Assembly: GCA_024704765.1 (NCBI GenBank)
Contig: JAKMXF010000314.1
Coordinates: 109,377 to 173,376 of the forward strand
Direction of reading: 5' to 3'
DNA from: Oopsacas minuta
Lineage: Eukaryota > Porifera > Hexactinellida > Lyssacinosida > Leucopsacidae
Length of the DNA stretch: 64,000 nt
A program made the translations under genes and the position numbers. Position 1 is the stretch's first letter. Each line of letters opens with the position of its first letter. Shown one piece after another: positions 46,225-58,649 of this stretch. Under the pieces are notes generated by a model that worked only from the letters and a program-made list of their open reading frames with translations, ran no database searches and had not been told where the DNA came from.

Positions 46225-49032
46225 TAGTGATCGACCGGGATCCCGGTTTTAGTCCCGTCCCAGGCAATCCCGGTAAAAATCCATATTTTTTCAGGGATTC
46301 CTACCCAGAAATTAACAACTCAATAGTTGCTAATTGAAAGCATGCACGTAGAACGAAAAATATTTTTTATAATTGAACTTTCATTACATATTGTGAAGTG
46401 CTGTGACTGAGTATTTATAAAATGGAAGGCGATATCAGTTTAAACTTTTATATTATTATGGATGGAAATCTATGTCTAACAAACATGTGAATTATGAATT
46501 TTGTTCTACTAAGACAACTAAACTAGCGAAATGTATCTATTTATTGTCACTTTCTTCACTGTCACTGCTTTCATTTTTGACTTGGTAAATGTCACCATCT
46601 TGGTTTTCCTCCATCATTTCGATGGTTAATTCATTGGGTTGACTGAAAGATTCCGGTGGCTGTGAAATCTGAGTGTCCCATCCAATAGATCGCAGATTGT
46701 ACTTTAGAAATAGTAATTTTTCAATGTTTGTAGGGAGTAGCCTGATTCATCGATTGTTTGTGATTATTCCAGCTATACTAAATACTCTTTCTGATGTAGA
46801 CGAGCTCGCTGGTGTGGAAAGAAATGTTTTACCAAGAAAGTAAGATAGGAAACTGTTTTTCACTTACTTTCCAAAACATAAGACAGTCCCCATCAATGGG
46901 CATCATTTTACAGTTTGAGGAAAATTCAATAAATTCTTTCTCAATATCACTTTTTCTTCGCACACTTACATCTTCCTCATCCTCACTGAGAACACAGTCT
47001 TCTTATGAAAATGATCTAGGCTCATGCCCTCATCCTCAACCGGATCAAAACTGTTTGGGGTAGGATCTGTTATTTTGGAGTTCCTTGAATTTAGAAAGTC
47101 TTTGGAAACACATTTAAGTCTTTGTTTAGCACTTTCAGCATTTTCGTTCTTTTGGAAAAACAATCCCTTGTATCGTGGATCTAGTAGAGTTGCAAATGTG
47201 TGGACATGGCTTATTTCAACGTTTACAAAATGGGCTCTGATATCGCCGCCCTCTAAATAGATGTGAATGTTTTCTAATAATTTGCTCTTCAACGTGCATG
47301 TTCCAAATTCATGTACCTGTTCGAGCTCCATTTTCGTTCGTTTTGTGATATGAATGATATCTGAAATTGAAGCTTAATCACCTTCAACTAACAAAGTAGC
47401 AGTATAAATAGGTTTAAGGAGTGTCATTACTTTCGGCATAATATCACAGTCATTGGGGGTCGGTTTACAATCTGTGGATACTTTTAGATGAGCATCATCT
47501 TCAGCGGATCTAATCACAATTTTTAGTTCCAAGCCCTTTCAAACATCAAATAATTGCTATTCCATCTGGTTTGCACACAAAGAATCAAAGAATTTTCAGG
47601 AATGCCCATTTCTTGCTGGATTTTTCTTAAAATACTATTTGCCTTTGGTTTGGAGAGTTTTTTTATTAGTTTTTTGAGGCGTTGTCCCATCAGTATCACA
47701 CCACTTTGCTCTAATATCCCATGTTTCACAATGAGATGGAGGATGTGGCACAAGCAACCAACCGACTGTTGATTTGCAATTTCTCAGGCTTTCACTAGGT
47801 TAGCTGCGTTGTCTCTAACAGGACAATGGACATTTTGAAGACACCAACTTTTTCGAATTTCTGACAAGACCATTGCGATGCGTTCTCCAGTATGTGCGCT
47901 ATCGTAAGACATACATCGTAGGATTGCTGTTTTCTTCTGCCAATTGAAATTAATATAGTGTAGTATAACTAATAAAGGATCGTTGTCCTTTGCTAGACCA
48001 GATATCTGTTGTTATGGAGTATACTGCGACATCATTTTCGTAAAAAGACTGTTTTATAATGCATTGTATTCGTCTATACAAGTTGGGAGTCAGTTATTGT
48101 CGAATTCTCTTTCTGATGGAACAATAACCCATGTTTAAATGAGAAATCAATTTCTGGAACTGATCATTGCTAACTGGTGAATATGGCAACAAACCATCAC
48201 ACAGCCACTGCACCAATGGTGTTTCACCGAAAATCTGTTCAGGTCTATCTGGATTCCATTTATTTGATAGGCCATTAGTTTCTGGTAATGTTAATTGAGT
48301 TGTTGAGAGTGAGCAAACCTTTTTTAAAAATTTTTTTCAACTATCTTTGCTTGTTTTGTTGCAGCAGTCGCAATTTTCTCATCTTTAGCACTATCGCAAT
48401 CATATTTGAGCCGATTTTTTAAATGGATCCAAAGAGCTTTAGTCGAGAAGTCTTTTCTTTCAGCTCTATCTTTTCCTCTACGGACCTTGGTAGTTTTACA
48501 TCCAAAACCATAACATTAGCAAAAGATGGATTAGTGGGGTTCACAGTGAAATAGGACCATACACTCGATCTGGGACGTTTACTCACCATCGATAAGATAC
48601 TTAGATACGTTTCAAACAAGATAGCTTAAAAATTAGGGTTCAGTCACTTCAGTGTGATTATTGAAATATAAGAAATCGCACCAGCAATAAGTACTTGTAT
48701 AATTCCTAATTCTTATTATCATATTGGTAAGAAGCCAACGGCTGACTAACTGGGGAAAATTGTTGATAGAATCTAATTGGTTAATAATTAGGTTTTGATC
48801 GTTGGCAGTGCTTTTGCAATGCAACATCGACAATGAGATATTTAGTGTAACTTTACTATCTTACGATTCTCCGCCCTATGAACTAAGTAACATTCGCTGG
48901 GTGTAATGGCCCCGATGGGAACAACTTTCTATTGGGAGAGCAATCAATTGATCTACTTCAATCCTGGTTTTAGACCCGGTCCAGGTGAAAAGTTGTATTC
49001 CTGGTCTCGGTCCCGGTCCCGGTCGATCGCTA
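46225..49032 (-). mobile_element. BED-finger hAT element, copy 1 (2.8 kb)
   Basis: The ends TAGTGATCGACCGGGA (46225) and TAGCGATCGACCGGGA (read inward from 49032) are inverted repeats, followed by GC-rich CCCGG-type subterminal arrays. The flanks AGGCATAA and GGCACTAA are only an approximate 8-bp duplication. The right flank is the start of a repeat D end, so that repeat was the target. Confidence 0.82.
46537..48620 (-). pseudogene. Broken BED-finger hAT transposase
   Basis: Minus-strand order: SKRPRSSVWSYFTVNPTNP (BED-finger aromatic start, 48575), a central region with CHILHLIVKHGILEQSG (C-x2-H motif of the hAT insertion domain, 47750) and CVQTRWNSNYLMFERA. Then HVHTFATLLDPRYKGLFF (47220-47160), and the dimerisation block TSERVFSIAGIITNN ... 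LPTNIEKLLFLKYNLR (46800-46690), ending in an acidic tail (SSDSEESDNK) at 46537. Numerous stops and frameshifts. It is closely related to the plus-strand copy at 53592-56138. The group is ZBED-like hATs. Confidence 0.85.
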
Positions 49033-49155
49033 GGCACTAAATGTCGAATATACGAGTCGGGTAGCGACCAAAAGCACTAAGAATTTTAGCTGAATAATTC
49101 ATACTTAAGCTTTCGCGTAAGAAACCTAGCAAGCGAAGCGTGGCAGTACCGAGTA
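49033..49155 (-). repeat. Repeat D end with GCAAGCGAAGCG hairpin
   Basis: It contains GGTAGCGACCAAAAGCACTAA, then TAAGCTTTCGCG, then CCTAGCAAGCGAAGCGTGGCAG. It abuts the hAT element at 49032, which interrupted it. Confidence 0.6.
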
Positions 49156-49260
49156 ATTGCATTTTAATAATATAGATAATTGGAGAATAACGAAAAGTAC
49201 CATCCCTGGTCTCTACTGTAACTTAGTAACGAGCTAACTTTTGTATTACGATTTTTGATA

Positions 49261-49496
49261 CCGTAAACTGGGGCTACTTTGGCCCACTGGGTTTGCTTTA
49301 GCCCAAATATTGAAATTTGCTTACGTATCGAATAGATATTGTATTTGTATTCGAAATTGTCTCCCGAAATTTGAAAATTCTTTAAAAATTTGGTAAGTCA
49401 TTTTCAAGTATAATACTGAATCTAAACTAGTTTCTTTGAAACTTTGATATTTGGGCTAAAACAAACCCAGTTGGCCAAAGTAGCCCTAGTTTACGG
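49261..49496. mobile_element. 236-bp MITE with 52-bp arms, TA target
   Basis: The left arm CCGTAAACTGGGGCTACTTT and its inverted partner on the right (ending AGTTTACGG) are nearly identical over about 52 bp, through TTTAGCCCAAATAT. TA flanks at 49259-49260 and 49497-49498. Confidence 0.88.
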
Positions 49497-49505
49497 TATA
49501 TTAAA

Positions 49506-50000
49506 GTACAGGGTGCATCAAAAGTGCTCTCGTATTATATATTTGACCATAAAATATTCAATACATAATATAAACTTATATTCTATTTACCAATATAATC
49601 TCCTGACCGATATATAACTTCGCCAATGTGATTAGGCATATCATTTGTTAAATTTTGAAGAATCACAGGGATAATCCCTGAACAAACCCCAATCAAAAGA
49701 GTTACGAGGGAATTTATAGTGCTTACATCGGGGAGTTTACTGAGCTTGTCTGCAAGGATAGACCATAAATTTTCGATCGGATTTAATCCGGGGGAGTTGC
49801 CTGGCCAGTAAACCTTCGACCAGTAGTTTGGCAGGTTCTGAACACCAAGTCTGAGTGAGCTTGGCCGTGTGGGCTGGAGCGCCATTTTCATAAAAATCGG
49901 CTGGGACATCTTTTTCAGCCATAGACCGTTCCAAAAATAGTGCCAGAATTTGCTGTTCTTTTCATTGCATCCATGCAAGTTCCTTTCAATACATAGCCCA
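49506..50000 (-). pseudogene. Tc1-type transposase C-terminal fragment
   Basis: Two frames on the minus strand give FYENGAPAHTAKLTQTWC (second catalytic position, here Asn-Gly with the Asp lost) and, after a frameshift, KVYWPGNSPGLNPIENLWSI with the DDE-type Glu. A possible end CAGGGTGCATCAAAAGTG lies at 49510. No N-terminal part was found. Dead copy. Confidence 0.75.
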
Positions 50001-50123
50001 ACAATATGATAGATAAATTAATGAATCTTCGAATATAAGCTAATATCAAGCATTCGATACGTTATAATTGTTTGTTAAATTAATGGTATCATATCAAAAC
50101 TCAAAACTATTCGAGGGGCCCCC

Positions 50124-50302
50124 GTAGAGTAAACTCTTGATTAACGAAGTGCTTCGGACACTGGTTCCTTTTGGAAAAGCGGAATTTCTTATTACTCGGA
50201 GTATAATCAATAACTTTCAAGCTACGGGGTAAGGAATCACTTCGTTATAACGAGAGCTTAGTCATATCAGACTCGGTTATAACCTATAACGGGAGTTTAC
50301 TG
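50124..50302. mobile_element. pogo/Tigger-type MITE
   Basis: The right end, read inward from 50302, is CAGTAAACTCCCGTTATAAC. The left end is a decayed AGTAAACTCTTGATTAACGA with TA to its right-hand side at 50303. TTCGTTATAACGAGAG lies internally. About 180 bp. Confidence 0.6.
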
Positions 50303-50589
50303 TATTATCATAGGCATTCTATCTGATATTACCTATCATCTTGTCTCATCACAAAATTAAAGTAAGAATTAAAAATAGAGTCGCTCCAGATAATAATATT
50401 TTACGCAGATTATTCAATTCACCAAAAAAATAAGATTGCAAAATTATCCAAATTTCTGGCAAAATTTCTCATAGAAGCATTAGAAAAGTTGGAGATTGAA
50501 AGGTTGGCGTGAGAGGGGGAGATTACTCCAAAAAGCAGGAGGGTTGGCAGTCCTGATAATATTAGAGTATCCAAAGTGAAACAATGAAA

Positions 50590-50900
50590 ATGGGGAAATC
50601 CATGCAAAGTCAACCAGTCATTTCACCACCATCAACCAATTTGTCTTAAATTATCTATAGAGCGAGCTACAAACATTACTTCTGTAAATATTTCAGAACA
50701 ATCGCTATTTTGTTTCTGACTTAGAACCTCACAAAACTTAACTTAACTTGCTGTTTGAACAAACATTTTCAGAATGTTGTATGTTGAAATAATTGATCAT
50801 TTTTGTAATTCCTAACCGATATCTCATAAACTCTCTGAGATAGGTGTCAACAAGTGCTGACTTATCACATTTGAGGGTTTACCAATTGAGAAAACCATGC
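50590..50900 (-). repeat. Repeat B-associated fragment
   Basis: On the minus strand, AATTGGTTGATGGTGGTRAAATGRCTGG matches 60150-60190 just downstream of repeat B copy 2. Noncoding. Confidence 0.4.
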
Positions 50901-51319
50901 CCTGTTAGATGTTAGGTTCAAACAGAGATTTTTTTGAATGGAAATAATTCATCTATAGTTCCAATTTCGCAAAATTATTTAATACCAATTGGATAAACAT
51001 GTATTATATTGTGTATCAAAAATTTGTGTAGTAAGTAGCCTATGCACCCACTTTATCGAGTCGTTTTAATGGTTAATGACTATTCGGACAATCGTATGTA
51101 TTAGTTAAATTGATTGCATACGAGTTGGAATTATTCTTACTCTCAACTGAGACTCAGAAAATATTGCATAGCCTAAAAAGAATCTCGATCTTATAAGAAA
51201 TTTATTATCAGTTATATACACTGTCAGAACCAAAATATCCAGCTCTTGTTAAAATTTTCATACAAATAGTACTAGTCTATTCCTGAGGGGCTAATACAGA
51301 ATAACAATAAGATTAAGAG

Positions 51320-51474
51320 CAGTGGTTCTCAACTGGTGTGCCGCGGTATATGACATATTTCTAGTAACTTAGATACTGATGGTTTACAAAAGTATACTTT
51401 ACGCTTGACAAATGTGCCTTGAAAATATGGAAGATTTTACCATGCCTGAGGTAGGAAATGGTTGAGAAACACTG
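51320..51474. mobile_element. 155-bp hAT-type MITE
   Basis: The left end CAGTGGTTCTCAACTGGTGT and inverted right end CAGTGTTTCTCAACCATTTC are the well-known Charlie-like end. The flanks ATTAAGAG (51312-51319) and ATTTAGAG (51475-51482) are an 8-bp duplication with one mismatch. Confidence 0.85.
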
Positions 51475-51584
51475 ATTTAGAGCATATTCAGTGACATAAC
51501 TCCATTCTGCATATATGAAAACCTCAATATTCAGACTTTCTATTAGCTGTTAGATACTAAATGGTAATCTATAGATACAACAAA

Positions 51585-51720
51585 GTGTATGTGTGTGTCC
51601 ACGCGTTTTCGCAGAGATGCCTGGGCCGATCGAACCAAATTTTATATGTCGACTTAGTAGTACTCAAGTCATAATTCTTTTCATATATAATTCTACAGGC
51701 TACGAAACTATAGCTTGTTC
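51585..51720 (+). repeat. Repeat C, copy 2
   Basis: It contains GTGTGTGTCCACGCG, ATGCCTGGGCCGAT, GAACCAAATTTTATATGTCG and CTTAGTAGTACTC, in the same order as 14235-14080 on the minus strand. Confidence 0.5.
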
Positions 51721-52599
51721 ATGGTCTAGAATTTCCTGAAGCATGGATTACTTCAAGTCAATAAAATCGACTTGCAATTTGATTATTCTCAAAATATAAA
51801 ATTGGTCCATTTGGCTCGAAGAATTGTATTATTGGTAGGAAATTTAGACAAGCCAAATCATCCAACTATTACTAATTTGAAATTACATCATCTGTTGGTT
51901 AAAAGCGCAACACGTGGATAAAAACCACCATTTTTAAGTTCAGATTCACTATCTCTAGTAAGTCTTAGATTCCAGAATAAATATCAAGTGATCTAAGGAT
52001 GTGTTTATACAAAATTGACATTTTGTAAGTATAATATTATCACGCGGTCGCAGCATTTGTTAGAATTTTGAAGTAGTCATTTGTTAGAATTTCTACAATT
52101 TGCACTTGTTAGAATGAGTTTTCATATGTTTGCATTTGTTAGAATTGTTCATTCATGATGTAGTGTTGAATGCACAACTCCAACGCCTTCATCATATCAG
52201 CCAAAGATATTGTTTGTCCCTGAGTTTAATCGCTCTGGAGGTACCAAACAAGATCCCCATCTGAATCGTATTTGGTAACATTTTTTGCCTCTGGTATATA
52301 TTCACAACTAATTATTTTGATGGAATAAACATTGGAGGAATACAAACGTACTGTCGGAAAGGTTTTCACTAGGTCAGATGGAAACAAATACATTCTTTCT
52401 AAATTAAATGCCAATTTTGTTTACCTAAGGTGTGCTTTATTCAGAGGTAGTTGCAAAGGAACATGTAACTCAATCGCGAAAGAGATCTGATTACTCCCTT
52501 AAATTCGCATAATCATGACCGTAAGCGTATAAAACTGAATAATTCGCTCTCAAAACAAATTTAAGACAGTTGTAAGAGACTAGCAAATGAATCTCCGGA

Positions 52600-53560
52600 A
52601 GGTTTCGATGATGTGACAAGAGATGATCCACGGGCATGTGAAATATCTTTTCAGAATACGAATCCACGATGTTTCGGGAGAGAATAACCCTAGAACCTAA
52701 GATCCCTCAGACAGCTTTGGAATTTAGTGACATGATAACTACAAATTTCGGGAAGTAGTACAAATTTAGCGTCTCTGTTGGCAATGAACTTGGTGTGGTA
52801 TTCTTTTCAGAGCCGATGAAAGATTGTTGTCACAAATTACCAACATACAATACGATGGGACATTTTTTACTGTACCCATTCAATTTTATCAGTTGTGGAC
52901 TATTTTTCTTACAGTGGGAAGGCACAATCTACTTGCGATACACTGCTTATTGACCAGGAAAAACCAACAGTTATATCTAGCTATACTGGAAAGCATTTCG
53001 CAGAATATTCCTCACTTTCGACCTCTGGCCCTAATGTCAGATTGGGAAGACGCCTCTTGAAATGCGTTTAGAGAAACTTATCCCAGGTAAAGATTTATGG
53101 ATGCTGGTTTCATTTCTGCCAGCGTATTCGGGAAAAAACTCAAAAGCTTGGATTTGTAGAAGGATACCGTAACAAGCAAGAAAATGAAAAATACATTAAA
53201 CAGCTGATCTCTATCCCATTTTTGCCAGCCGCGTTAATCATTCCTACTTTGATTTTATACAAGTTCCAGAAACTCTGAGGGAATAAAAGTCGAAAAGCTG
53301 AAGAAATACTTCAAGAGGAGGTGGATAAATCAAATTTCCCGTAGGAACTCTCCATTAATGACATAAATATCACAACCAACAACGGTTCCGAAAGTTACCA
53401 TTCAAAACTCAAGTCAAATATACATACAAGTCATCCTAGGATATGGAGTTTATTGGAGTTCTAAATAACATAATTCAGGATGTGGACATAATATTGGTAG
53501 TATGTGACAAGGCAGAGAAATTAGTAGGCCCCAAAAAGAATAATTTAATGAACTTTCAAA
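52600..53560 (+). pseudogene. Broken MULE transposase (core domain)
   Basis: The intact frame 52824-53060 reads ITNIQYDGTFFTVPIQFYQL, then VGRHNLLAIHCLLTRK and MSDWEDA. It contains the YDGTF and SDWE Asp residues of the MULE DDE triad. From 53099 another frame gives GCWFHFCQRIREKTQKLG and FVEGYRNKQENEKYIKQL (53099-53250), supplying the C-x2-H motif and following helix. Upstream scraps (FQNTNPRCFG, QTALEFSDM-like) are frameshifted. The order matches the MULE transposases of aphids, Hydra and other invertebrates. Confidence 0.82.
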
Positions 53561-53591
53561 GTAGTTATATTTTGAAGCAAGAGTTTATGTA

Positions 53592-56138
53592 TAGGGATCG
53601 ACCGGGGGCAAAATTTGGCCGGGGCCGAGCTGAAATATTATTGCCCGGGACCGGGGCCGGGGCCGGGGTTAGAGTTGATAGTAAATAATGCAAGTTTACA
53701 GTTGTTTCTGTGCTAATTAGTAATATTATTCACCTTATAAACCTATGCGCAAAGCTCCTTTAAAGTCAACAGCGTGAAAATGTAGTCAACGTGAATAGAG
53801 TAGTAATTGTAATCAGATATCTGGATTCTCAATACATAGGATCAATATAGCATATGTTATTTGAAAGTGTCAAAAGGTAATTATCATTGAATAATATAAA
53901 TAATACATACAATTGATTGTTTGAATTTACTATTCATACCAATGGCCAAAAGGTACGCATCTGAGACATGATGTAGATTGTTCAGATGAATCAATTGCCA
54001 AATGCAACATTTCTGTCTGTCACGGAAAAACGAGGAAGATACGAAGGGGTACTCATGGAGGTTCAAAAAAGTCTTTTTCAACTAAATCGCTTTGGAGTCA
54101 CCTGGAATCGTATCACCCTGCCGAATACAAGGAGGCAATAATAATAAGAAATGCTGATGAAGCAAAAAGATGCAAAAAAGATGAGGAGAATTCGAAGCAA
54201 CAATCTATCTACATTTTGGCTACCCCAGGTTCACAAACCCAACAGAGTCTAGAAGAAACATTCGAATTGAAAAAATGGCTACCTGATCACCCTGATCAAA
54301 ACAGGGGGAATTATTTAGCTGAATGGATATGTGATTCACTTCTCCCTTACACTACAGTTGAAAACGAAAGATTCGACGTTTTTATTAGTCATTTGAATCA
54401 CAAATTCGATGTTCCAAGTGAAAAAGTGCTCCGCCAAAGGATTATTCCAGATATATACAGACGTGTACAATTCAATATCATGGAGCTGTTGCACAATAAT
54501 CTCGGAGACTTTTGTAGTGCACCGACTGATATTTGGACATCAAAGAGTCAACATGCTTTTATTAGCTTCACGCTGCATTTCATCAACAAGAAAGGAGAGC
54601 GAAAAGCAGTTGTGCTGCGTTGTTTTCCATATGATACATCACATACAGCTGATTCAATTGCCAAGACGTTGCGCATGATCATTTTTGATTGGAAATTAGA
54701 GGGAAAGCTCCACTTAATATTGCGAGATAATGTCCTCAATATGGTGAATGCCATGGTTATCAACAACCAGGATAATGCAGATTGTTTTTTACATATTATA
54801 CATCTAGTGGTCATGAATTCTATTTTTGAACAAAGTGGTGTCCAATCCATGATGGCCCGTGCCACCAAATTGATTTCCTTTTTTCGGAAGAGTCCGAAGG
54901 CGATGGGAGTTCTCAGAGGTCATCAAGCAGATTACAATGGTGTTCCTGGATGCACTCTGATTTTAGGCGAGAAATCACGCTGGAGTTCTTACTATGCTAC
55001 GTTAGTCCGGTAAATTCAGCAGAAACGTGCTATTCGTTGCGCAGAAGATGATATCAATATAATATAGAATACCAACAAACTCCAAATGACTGGATGCTTA
55101 TTCCCAAAGTAATTCGTTTATTAAAACCATTTGCCGATGCAACATTGGATGCAGAACACGAATATGCTTGCAATTCCAATACCATTCCATTCATCAAGAA
55201 AATTTTTATGAATTGAATGCTATCGATGAATTTAGAATCAATACTATGAAAAACGAAATGATCGTACGACTGAAACGTTATTTTAGGGGGCTTGATCCCG
55301 GAGTGCATTTCGTTGATGTCGAAACAGTGAAGTGCATGCACTGGCCACTCTTCTGGAACCTAGATATAAAACGAGTGGCTTTATGGACAAGGCAAAAGCA
55401 AAAGAGGCAAAGGGTAAATTAGCTAGGGTTGCTTCCAACATCTTTGAACGGTCTTTGGCAGAAGGCAGTTTTCAAATTAACGCCGATTCCCCTGCAAAAA
55501 GTTGCTGGGATGTAATTTTAAGTGATTCAGATGGCCAATCCCATTCGGTTAATAATAATACTATTGTAATGAGGAGGATACGATCAGAAACGAAGTAAAA
55601 CATGAAATGTTGCACTCCTTCGCTGACAAGAAAATTCACCGAGAGCTAGATCCATTGTGGTACTGGCGTATAAACTTGAATCTGTATCCAATATTGTCTA
55701 TACTTGCCTTTCAGTATTTGAGTCCACCTTGCGGATCAGTTCCAAGTGAACGAGAATTTAAAATGGCCGGTAAAATTTCTCAAGGCGATTGGATCCGTTT
55801 GCTCCCTCCTAGCATAGAGAAGCTCTTGTTTCTCAAGTATAATCTCAGAGCGATTGGTTTTGGTTCATTCAAGCTACAGCAGCCACATCCTCAAGTTGTT
55901 CTTCCTAACCACAACTTAGAAGTTGAAGAAATTTGCGGGGACAAAGCAAGCTCACAAACTCAATAGAATCTTTGTTAGTACGAGTAGTTGATAGCGATAG
56001 ACTGATAGTATAGTAAGGTGAATTATATCTTTTCAAAACTAACTAGTCCCCGGCAAGGTTCGGGACTTTAGGCCGGGGACGGGGCCGGGACAAAAGTGGC
56101 CGGGATTGGGGCCGGGGCAGAGTGACGGTCGATCCCTA
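53592..56138 (+). mobile_element. BED-finger hAT element, copy 2 (2.5 kb), nested in MULE
   Basis: The ends TAGGGATCGACCGGGGGC (53592) and TAGGGATCGACCGTCAC (read inward from 56138) sit next to GC-rich GGCCGGGG arrays. The flanks TTTATGTA (53584-53591) and GTTATGTA (56139-56146) are an 8-bp duplication with one mismatch. Confidence 0.9.
53990..55966 (+). pseudogene. Lightly broken BED-finger hAT transposase
   Basis: It starts with a BED-like finger, AKCNISVC ... LWSHLESYHPAEY (53998-54125). The long frame 54216-55013 (265 codons) has an IWTSKSQHAFIS block with the first catalytic Asp (DIWTS), LRDNVLNM in place of the usual DNA.NM, ADCFLHIIHLVV (C-x2-H) and SRWSSYYATLVR. After a stop it continues PKVIRLLKPFADATLDAEHE, then a CMHALATLLEPRYKTSGF segment and the dimerisation region YLSPPCGSVPSEREFKMAG, then SIEKLLFLKYNLRAIG (55607-55966). 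About three lesions separate otherwise clean frames, so decay is recent. Same family as 46225-49032. Confidence 0.85.
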
Positions 56139-56224
56139 GTTATGTAACGAGATTACAATCCTTGGCAGTTCCTGGAAGCTATCAGCCACACTATTGGAAA
56201 TTCATATTCTCACTGCACTCTGAC

Positions 56225-56450
56225 CCCGAGCGATAGCGAATTTTAGGACAACGAATCCGCAGATGAAGGGCCTACAGAAGAAAACAAATGCATTAATTGT
56301 TTGGGTCAACGTACAGCCACTTGGATATTAATGCCTTGCAGGCACGCTTGTTGTTATACCAGATGCAGCCAGAGGATTAAAGATCTAGGACAGCCGTGCC
56401 CTATATATCGCTCAGATATTGAGAAAACATTTCAAATATTTATGAATTAA
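56225..56450 (+). pseudogene. RING-finger C-terminus of the MULE protein
   Basis: After the hAT insertion an open frame reads EENKCINCLGQRTATW, then MPCRHACCYTRCSQR and GQPCPIYRSDIEK, to a TAA at 56448-56450. This is a RING/IAP-like finger (C-x2-C ... C-x-H ... C ... C-P). The last expected Cys is Tyr (CPIY). It lies inside the MULE terminal repeats and downstream of the transposase core, so MULE transposase plus RING was probably one protein. An upstream in-frame stop and the insertion make this copy nonfunctional. Confidence 0.75.
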
Positions 56451-56650
56451 TTCTAATTCAAGTTATTGTTGTGTTTTCAGTCTATTAAACTCATTGATAT
56501 TCATTTAGTAAGGAACCCCATTCAAACAAATGCAAAAATACGAAAAAAACATTTCAACAAGTGCAAACATATGAAAAACTCATTCTAACAAGTCCAAACT
56601 GTAGAAATTCTAACAAATGACTACTTCTAAATTCTAACAAATGCATGCAC

Positions 56651-58640
56651 TCCGTTAGCACGTTAATGAGCTATAGTAGGTGCCATGGATGGAAAATTTT
56701 TTGGCAAATCCAGTTAAAACTCAATAGTATCAAGAGTTTGGGTCAAATCACTCTATCCAACAAGTATTATATCCAAACTTTCCCAAACCTTAGTAATAAA
56801 TTTCTATACAATATTTGAAGCGGTATTGCGTAATCTTTGATAATTATCAAATATGGCCGATTGTGTCAATCAGGTTTTAGAAATAGTATCAAATGTATTA
56901 TAAGGGTATGGGAAGTTGGTATTTAGCACAGATAGGCTGGAATGATTTGCACTTCTAGCGAATATCAAGATTTGGTCAAATATGTGCACCCATGGCCTAA
57001 TACAACTCAATAACATGACACCTTTATCATTTCAATATTTCTATATTTTGAATGAAAACATCAATAAATTACCTACCGTGAATTTTGGAATCAAAGTCAC
57101 ACAAGTGCTCGATGAAAAAAGCTCGTAAAATGGCAGATGCAAAATTTCACTAATTGCAAATCAGATGAAGTCATCTCGGAACGTCAAGGTTTGATGAAAT
57201 AGCTATTATTAATGAATAACTATCAATAATACATATATTCATATGTAATACTAACATTCTCGATTATATAATCATATGTAATCGAGAATTTTAGAATTAC
57301 ATATCAAATTGAATGGGACTTAAAGCAATAAATGGTTAAATACCCGATAAAGGCCATAGTTTCGTATACTATGGAAAATTTCATATGATTTCTATCTGTG
57401 CACATTGACATATTTTAATGATTTTTGTGCCGATGTGGGCTTTTTTGAAAAACTCTGATTATTATCAGGTTACTTGAGCCAAAAAATGTTAAAGGTGGAT
57501 ACAAGGAGTATAAATATATACACACTTGTACATTCGAGGCTATTAAACAATACTAGGATGGGAAACACTTTTTACGGTACATTTTCGTTTTCAACTTGTA
57601 TTTTGAAATAGCGGCTGTCTGCTAATGCGGAGATACATCCCCTGGAATCGATAGCTGCTTGTTGATTTGGATTTCGATCGGACTCGTTAAGAATTTGCTT
57701 ATAATTGATATCGAACCACCACGAGCTAATTATAGACATCCAGACTCAACTAAGTCCGGCTCTAACTAGTCACTAACCATTTAAAGCGTTATAGTTCCAT
57801 CACAGGGCTTTAAACTCATTTTATAACCCACATGTATATTAGTTTCCTAATACCCTGAAGATTCATAGTGTGTATGCATACAAACGAAATTCTCTAACAC
57901 ACTGCACCATAATGACGTAACAATGACCGCTCCATATTTGGTGACGCAAACTGAAATATTGTAACTCCTCAGAGTATATTCCAAATTCTGTACTAAGACG
58001 CTTAGAATTAACCGTCACTCAAAAGGATTATTTGTTGATGATTGTCAAATGATTCTTAATTATAAGGAATGCATATTAGGAAGCTTTGTAAAAAGCCGAT
58101 TATTGCATATACATTTGCAAAGTTTTGAAAATGGGATCTCTCGATTTTTTCTTACCAAATATTAAAAATTTTGTCATGATAAAGTTCACATCTTCCAGCG
58201 TTATACTAGCAACTATGGATGACAAATTTTTGACAATATACACAATTAATTGAATAATGCAAGGAAAGTGTATCATTTTCTGACATCAAAAAGCTAGTGA
58301 AATTTCGATTTAGGTGCGGGAATTGGTGAAAACGAAGTGGTAGAGCTACCGTGTTCCTTTTCACTGTAATAGGTAATCTTGATTACTTTATACGTCATGG
58401 TCATCATCGCTCACACATATTGTGTATACCAACTACCTATGCCCTGATAATACATTTTAATATGATATCTCTGAAGATTATGACACAATTTGAAAATGAT
58501 CATATATGGCTCATTGCGAACTACGAAATTTTCTTAGGACATACCAAATGTAATATCAAGATATGGGAAGTTTGGTATATAATATATGTGTACTATAATT
58601 AAGTTTATGGTGAACATTGTTGAAAATCTTTCATCCATGG
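56651..58640. other. Gene-free AT-rich stretch
   Basis: No domain-bearing frame was found. Short self-complementary sites occur (for example ATTCTCGATTATATAATCATATGTAATCGAGAAT near 57256). Frames such as 58351-58602 show no family features. Confidence 0.4.
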
Positions 58641-58649
58641 TTACAACAC

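Larger units (their letters stand above)
52053..56644 (+). mobile_element. MULE element with tandem-repeat TIRs, split by a hAT
   Basis: The left end (52053-52146) and right end (56517-56644) are inverted repeats built from a degenerate unit, GCATTTGTTAGAAT, repeated four times in the left arm and about five in the right. For example, AGTAGTCATTTGTTAGAATT is shared exactly. Transposase remnants lie inside. The flanks (GCGGTCGCA and ATGCACTCC) show no 9-bp duplication. Without the hAT insertion it would be about 2.0 kb. Confidence 0.82.
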
